Assembly (NCBI GenBank): GCA_051453625.1
Contig: JBOZIK010000001.1
Location: 7,412,687 to 7,476,686 of the forward strand
Reading direction: 5' to 3'
Source of the DNA: Welwitschia mirabilis
Lineage: Eukaryota; Gnetophyta; Gnetopsida; Welwitschiales
Length of the DNA stretch: 64,000 nt
A program made the position numbers and the translations under genes. The notes under the pieces were generated by a model. That model worked only from the letters and a program-made list of their open reading frames with translations. It was not told where the DNA came from and made no database searches. Of the stretch, positions 60,742-64,000 are shown one piece after another. Numbering within the stretch: the stretch's first letter is position 1; each line of letters opens with the position of its first letter.

Positions 60742-62507
60742 NNNNNNNNNNNNNNNNNNNNNNNNNNNTAAGTAGCTTTTAATAGACCACTAATTATTAA
60801 TAATAATCTAATAAATTTTTAAAATAAAAATATAAAGAAAATTTTAACCATATAATGGATGTTTTTACATGTATCCATGTAGACATTAAGTGAATTGATC
60901 CTAAAGACTATCAGCATAGAATGTATCTTCATGCTTTAATAAAATTAGTAACACCACTAGGAAGGAGGTGTAATTCTCACATGCAAGAACTTATCATTCA
61001 AGATATTAATAGAAGTTAATTTTATATTTTTTTCATTAGATTCTAAATGAATTATTCTAATTATTGTAATATCTAAGAAAGAAAACAAGTGAGGATCTTG
61101 CATAAGTTTTAGGATATTAAGTACAAGTACCTATAAATATTATTTGTCTCTACCTTTTATTAATCAAGGCTTAGAAATAATTTTTATTTATCAGTTTTAC
61201 ATCTTTGTAGATGAATATAATGGATAATCCAATTCCTGTAGCAATTGAAAACTTGCAAAAACTACATTCACATTTCAAAGGTTAGTAAATAGCATCTTCT
61301 AAGATATAATTAGCAAATTAATTAAAGATTTTATGACTAATTTATTACCATTTAAAAATAGTTTTAAATATGTACTAGATAAATCATAGAAAGTACTAAA
61401 AAATTGTTTAGGAAAATTATTGAAGTTGATTTAGTTTGAGAGTCCATTAATCATTATTGAAGGAATAGTTTATAGTAAATTCAGTTAACGAAATGAAACT
61501 AGATGGAATAAACATTACAGTGATTAAAGACATTTTACTTTCACTAAGATAACATAGCTCATTTCTTTCTTTGATTATGTGAGACATATAGAAAGTTTAT
61601 TACCAACTTTAGTAAGATAGTTACATCTTTAATTCACTTATTATAGAAATCTGTTGAGTATAAGTGGATAAATAAATGTTAATAATCTTTTAAATTTTGA
61701 AAGATAATATAATTTAAGCACCTATTATAAAGGATAAAATTGGAATAGACTAATTTTTATCAAGAAAATTGCTTCAAATTTTGGAATAATAGTTTTTATA
61801 AGGAAAAATGATGAATAAAGTAAGCCCTATGTTATAGTTTACATTAATAAAAGCCTAAATGCTAGTTTAAAAAAAATATAGTAACTAAGAAGAAAATAAT
61901 AATTATGACATCACTTTAGAAAAATTCAAACATTAAATTTTGGAATATGAAGTTAAAGTTCACACTAATCATAGTGCTATGAAACTTTTACTTAATAAGA
62001 AAAAGGATAACTCTAAAATCATAAGATGAGTTCTTCTAATGTAAGAATTTGATTTAAAGATAATAGACAAGAAAGGAATAACACATATAGTAGTTGATAA
62101 TCTATTTAGGCTAGAATTCCTAAATGAATAAGGATATTTAAGTATAAAGAAAACTTTTCTAGGTTATCATTTATGGAGTATTCAAAAAAATCTCTATTTT
62201 ATAAAGATAGATAATTTTGATAAGTAAAATCCAAAAAAGATATCATAAGGAGATATGTTGAGGAGAAGTAACAGAAAAACATTCTATAAGAAGCTCATGA
62301 AGAAGAAGGATAAGAATACTATGGAGGTAAAATGATAGTAGTGAAATTTTCTATTTTTTAAATTAGTATTATCCTTTATTCTTTAGAAATACATATCAAT
62401 ATGCTAGACCATGTGATGAATCATGTAAAGATGATATCATCTGAAGAAATTAGTTCTTTACATAGTATGAAAATGAATTAGAGTAAGGAATTTATTAAAA
62501 AATTAGA
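58190..62507 (+). pseudogene. Element G: Ty3-gypsy gag-pol remnant
   Basis: In order on the plus strand: a gag-like stretch with ETKKRLVRSLRKKLEGYADSW near 58430-58495; a perfect CCHC knuckle at 59355-59396 (C-x2-C-x4-H-x4-C, CEHCGKDNHYDIEC); a protease-like MKALVGLAASTNIITLSL near 60150, with Gly where the catalytic Asp is expected; RT LPFINQGLEI, FVDEYNG and an IPVAIE-like stretch near 61150-61260; palm DFMTNLLPF near 61330, in place of FMDDF; thumb IIEGIVYSKFS near 61455; RNase H tail VHTNHSAMKLLLNKKKDNSK and EFDLKIIDKKG near 61960-62080; integrase finger NTYQYARPCDESCK near 62390-62430. It runs into the gap at 62508. Loss of both palm aspartates and many stops make it inactive. Confidence 0.8.
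60671..60741. repeat. (TG)n microsatellite, about 35 units
   Basis: 71 bases of uninterrupted TG ending at a 27-N gap (60742-60768), so the true length is unknown. It lies between the protease-like and RT segments of element G. An AAGGGAGGGA stretch precedes it. Confidence 0.9.
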
Positions 62508-62563
62508 NNNNNNNNNNNNNNNNNNNNNNNNNNNNNNNNNNNNNNNNNNNNNNNNNNNNNNNN

Positions 62564-63546
62564 AATTCTTTGAAGAGAAAATACAAGTGAACTAATATCT
62601 TACACAAGGAACCTTTGACTTATTTTTCCAATAAAGAGCTCCTCTAAGATTCCAATTATAAAATCTTTTACTTTTTCATTCTTAAACTAACTTCTAAAGT
62701 ATACTTTTCATCTCACCACTTTCTTTTATTTATGCAACTTTCTTGATCCTCTAAAATTTGCCTCTTACATTTTTACTAGCAATGGAAAATGTATTACATT
62801 ATAACTCCCTTCTAAATGCATAGTAAATTCTTACTAAGTAAAGCATTTTGTAACTATCTCCTAAATGCACTATAACTTCATTCTAAATAAAGAATATTTA
62901 TTACACTACAACTCCCTTCATGGTAATTACACCTAGTTTTTTTCATTCTAAATAATATAAACTCATTTTAATTTTATTTTATTATGATGCTCTTACATCA
63001 TTCTTTTAGTAGCATGTCTTCATGATAACTATTGGTTTTTCATAATATTTCACAATCCATCATAAGAAGTTTGATTGATGATTTCTTCTTTGGTTGTAAT
63101 TGAGTGAAGTAAGCTACCTCCAATGGACTCTCATAGATCATCATAAAATCTTTAATGGATGAATCTCCTTTGATTTCATATTCTATAAGCTTACATGAAA
63201 TTTACTCATAAGCTATCTCGTATGCCTTCTTTCATTTATATTCATCCTCTTTGCTTTTGTGATTTGTTTTCTTCTTATGTTAATGCTTATTGTATGCTTC
63301 TTTAAATGCCTATAACATTTTTTTAACACCTTGATATACTTGTCATTAATCTTGAAAAAACCTAATGCTNNNNNNNNNNNNNNNNNNNNNNNNNNNNNNN
63401 NNNNNNNNNNNNNNNNNNNNNNNNNNNNNNNNNNNNNNNNNNNNNNNNNNNNNNNNNNNNNNNNNNNNNCTTTAAATTCCTATAACGTTTTTTTAACACC
63501 TTGATACACTTGTTATTAATCTTAAAAAACCCTAATGCTCATAAAA
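62564..63546. other. No gene recognised; interior of a minus-strand Copia element?
   Basis: Lies on the gag side of the primer site at 63547. A minus-strand stretch near 63180-63060 (GDSSIKDFMMIYES) loosely resembles Copia gag but is not convincing. 63470-63540 repeats 63300-63369 around a 100-N gap. 62570-62720 shares a diverged direct repeat with 63720-63870 (AAAATACAAGTGARCTAA). Confidence 0.35.
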
Positions 63547-63558
63547 GATCTAATACCA
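63547..63558 (-). other. Met-tRNA-type primer-binding site
   Basis: The minus strand reads TGGTATTAGATC, two changes from TGGTATCAGAGC. It is preceded on that strand by CACA, as at an LTR end. This suggests an LTR to the right and a Copia interior to the left. Confidence 0.5.
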
Positions 63559-63559
63559 T

Positions 63560-64000
63560 TGTGATGTAAAGTTCATAGGATTTAAAGAAATTAGTGATTT
63601 ACATAAGAAGAAAAAGAAGTAAAGGGAGAAAATTATAAAGAAATTATAAAAACTCTAAGAGAAATCTTTATTTCAGCATGCTAACAAATACAAGTTTATA
63701 GTGATGCTTAGTAGAATTTAAGAGAAAATACAAGTGAGCTAAAATCTTGTATAAGGAACCTTCTTTTTATGTTTCTAGAAAAGATCTGCTCTTAAGCTCT
63801 AAATACTTAAGATCTCTTAGTTCACCACTCTCAACACCAACTCTTAAAGTATACTATTCATCTTATCACTCACTTACCATAATGAGGATGAAGCCACTTG
63901 GAAAATAGAAGACTTTTTAAGACAAAGTTATCCTTTTTTATTAGGTAATTTTATTGGTCATGGACATTCTTAAATCATGTTTAAAGGATTAAGGATTCTC
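63560..64000 (-). repeat. Partial LTR of a minus-strand Copia-type element
   Basis: Called from the adjoining primer site only. The far end is beyond the window. A block of it (63720-63870) resembles 62570-62720, which may be part of the other LTR or a dispersed copy. Confidence 0.35.

Noticed and set aside
58190-62507. Element G as an endogenous pararetrovirus
   Set aside because: It has an integrase zinc finger after RNase H and gypsy-type motifs; pararetroviruses lack integrase and no movement protein was seen.
1-64000. CRISPR arrays, operons, ribosome-binding sites, bacterial terminators
   Set aside because: Sequence is eukaryotic repeat DNA; no spaced identical repeats or prokaryotic gene layout.

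Overview
The window looks like intergenic DNA from a large, repeat-rich plant genome, most likely a seed plant. It is very AT-rich: sampled lines run about a quarter to 30% G+C. It holds layers of decayed LTR retrotransposons (Ty3-gypsy and Copia), at least three LINE relics and one SINE-like element. I found no convincing intact host gene, tRNA, rRNA or CRISPR array. Strong AT bias plus pervasive C-to-T/G-to-A decay of repeats would fit a heavily methylated genome such as that of a gymnosperm; Welwitschia (Gnetales) is known for this. That species guess is inference only.

Layout. 780-948 and 9777-10960 are two halves of one non-LTR reverse transcriptase gene. They are split by minus-strand gypsy element A (949-9776; LTRs, tRNA primer site, gag and protease, but no visible RT or integrase). 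A SINE-like unit lies at 12556-12751. A plus-strand gypsy gag relic (element E) lies at 15480-16680. Minus-strand gypsy pol (element F: integrase, RNase H, RT) fills 18950-22030 and is interrupted by minus-strand element C (22031-25054). C is a Copia-type LTR element with a primer site and gag, but it carries a 51% G+C, CpG-rich block (22690-23470) in place of pol. A diverged direct-repeat pair around a Copia gag relic lies at 26471-29310, an LTR-like sequence at 31611-32090, and a minus-strand LINE zinc-finger fragment at 32740-33060. Element D (33301-44932) is a plus-strand gypsy element with LTRs of about 3 kb and a chromodomain-like tail. An L1-type LINE (45941-52475) is bounded by a 13-bp target-site duplication. 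Gypsy element G (58190-62507, plus) has a zinc knuckle, RT, RNase H and integrase finger. The window ends in a minus-strand Copia-type primer site and partial LTR.

Assembly. There are 27 N-gaps, 14 of them exactly 100 N. Thirteen of these 14 have the right flank restarting inside the left flank, as do three gaps of other sizes (3148, 5017, 15039). These look like unmerged contig overlaps, not biology. When the overlaps are subtracted, the two LTRs of element A become about equal (about 1336 vs 1317 bp), and so do those of element D (about 3024 vs 2969 bp). The LINE becomes one copy of about 4.9 kb. Apparent tandem repeats next to gaps should therefore be discounted.

The reading frames are closed mainly by stop codons where the family has Gln or Trp, with few frameshifts in places. 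This fits cytosine-methylation-driven deamination. The CpG-rich block inside element C is the clear exception and is the most interesting signal here.
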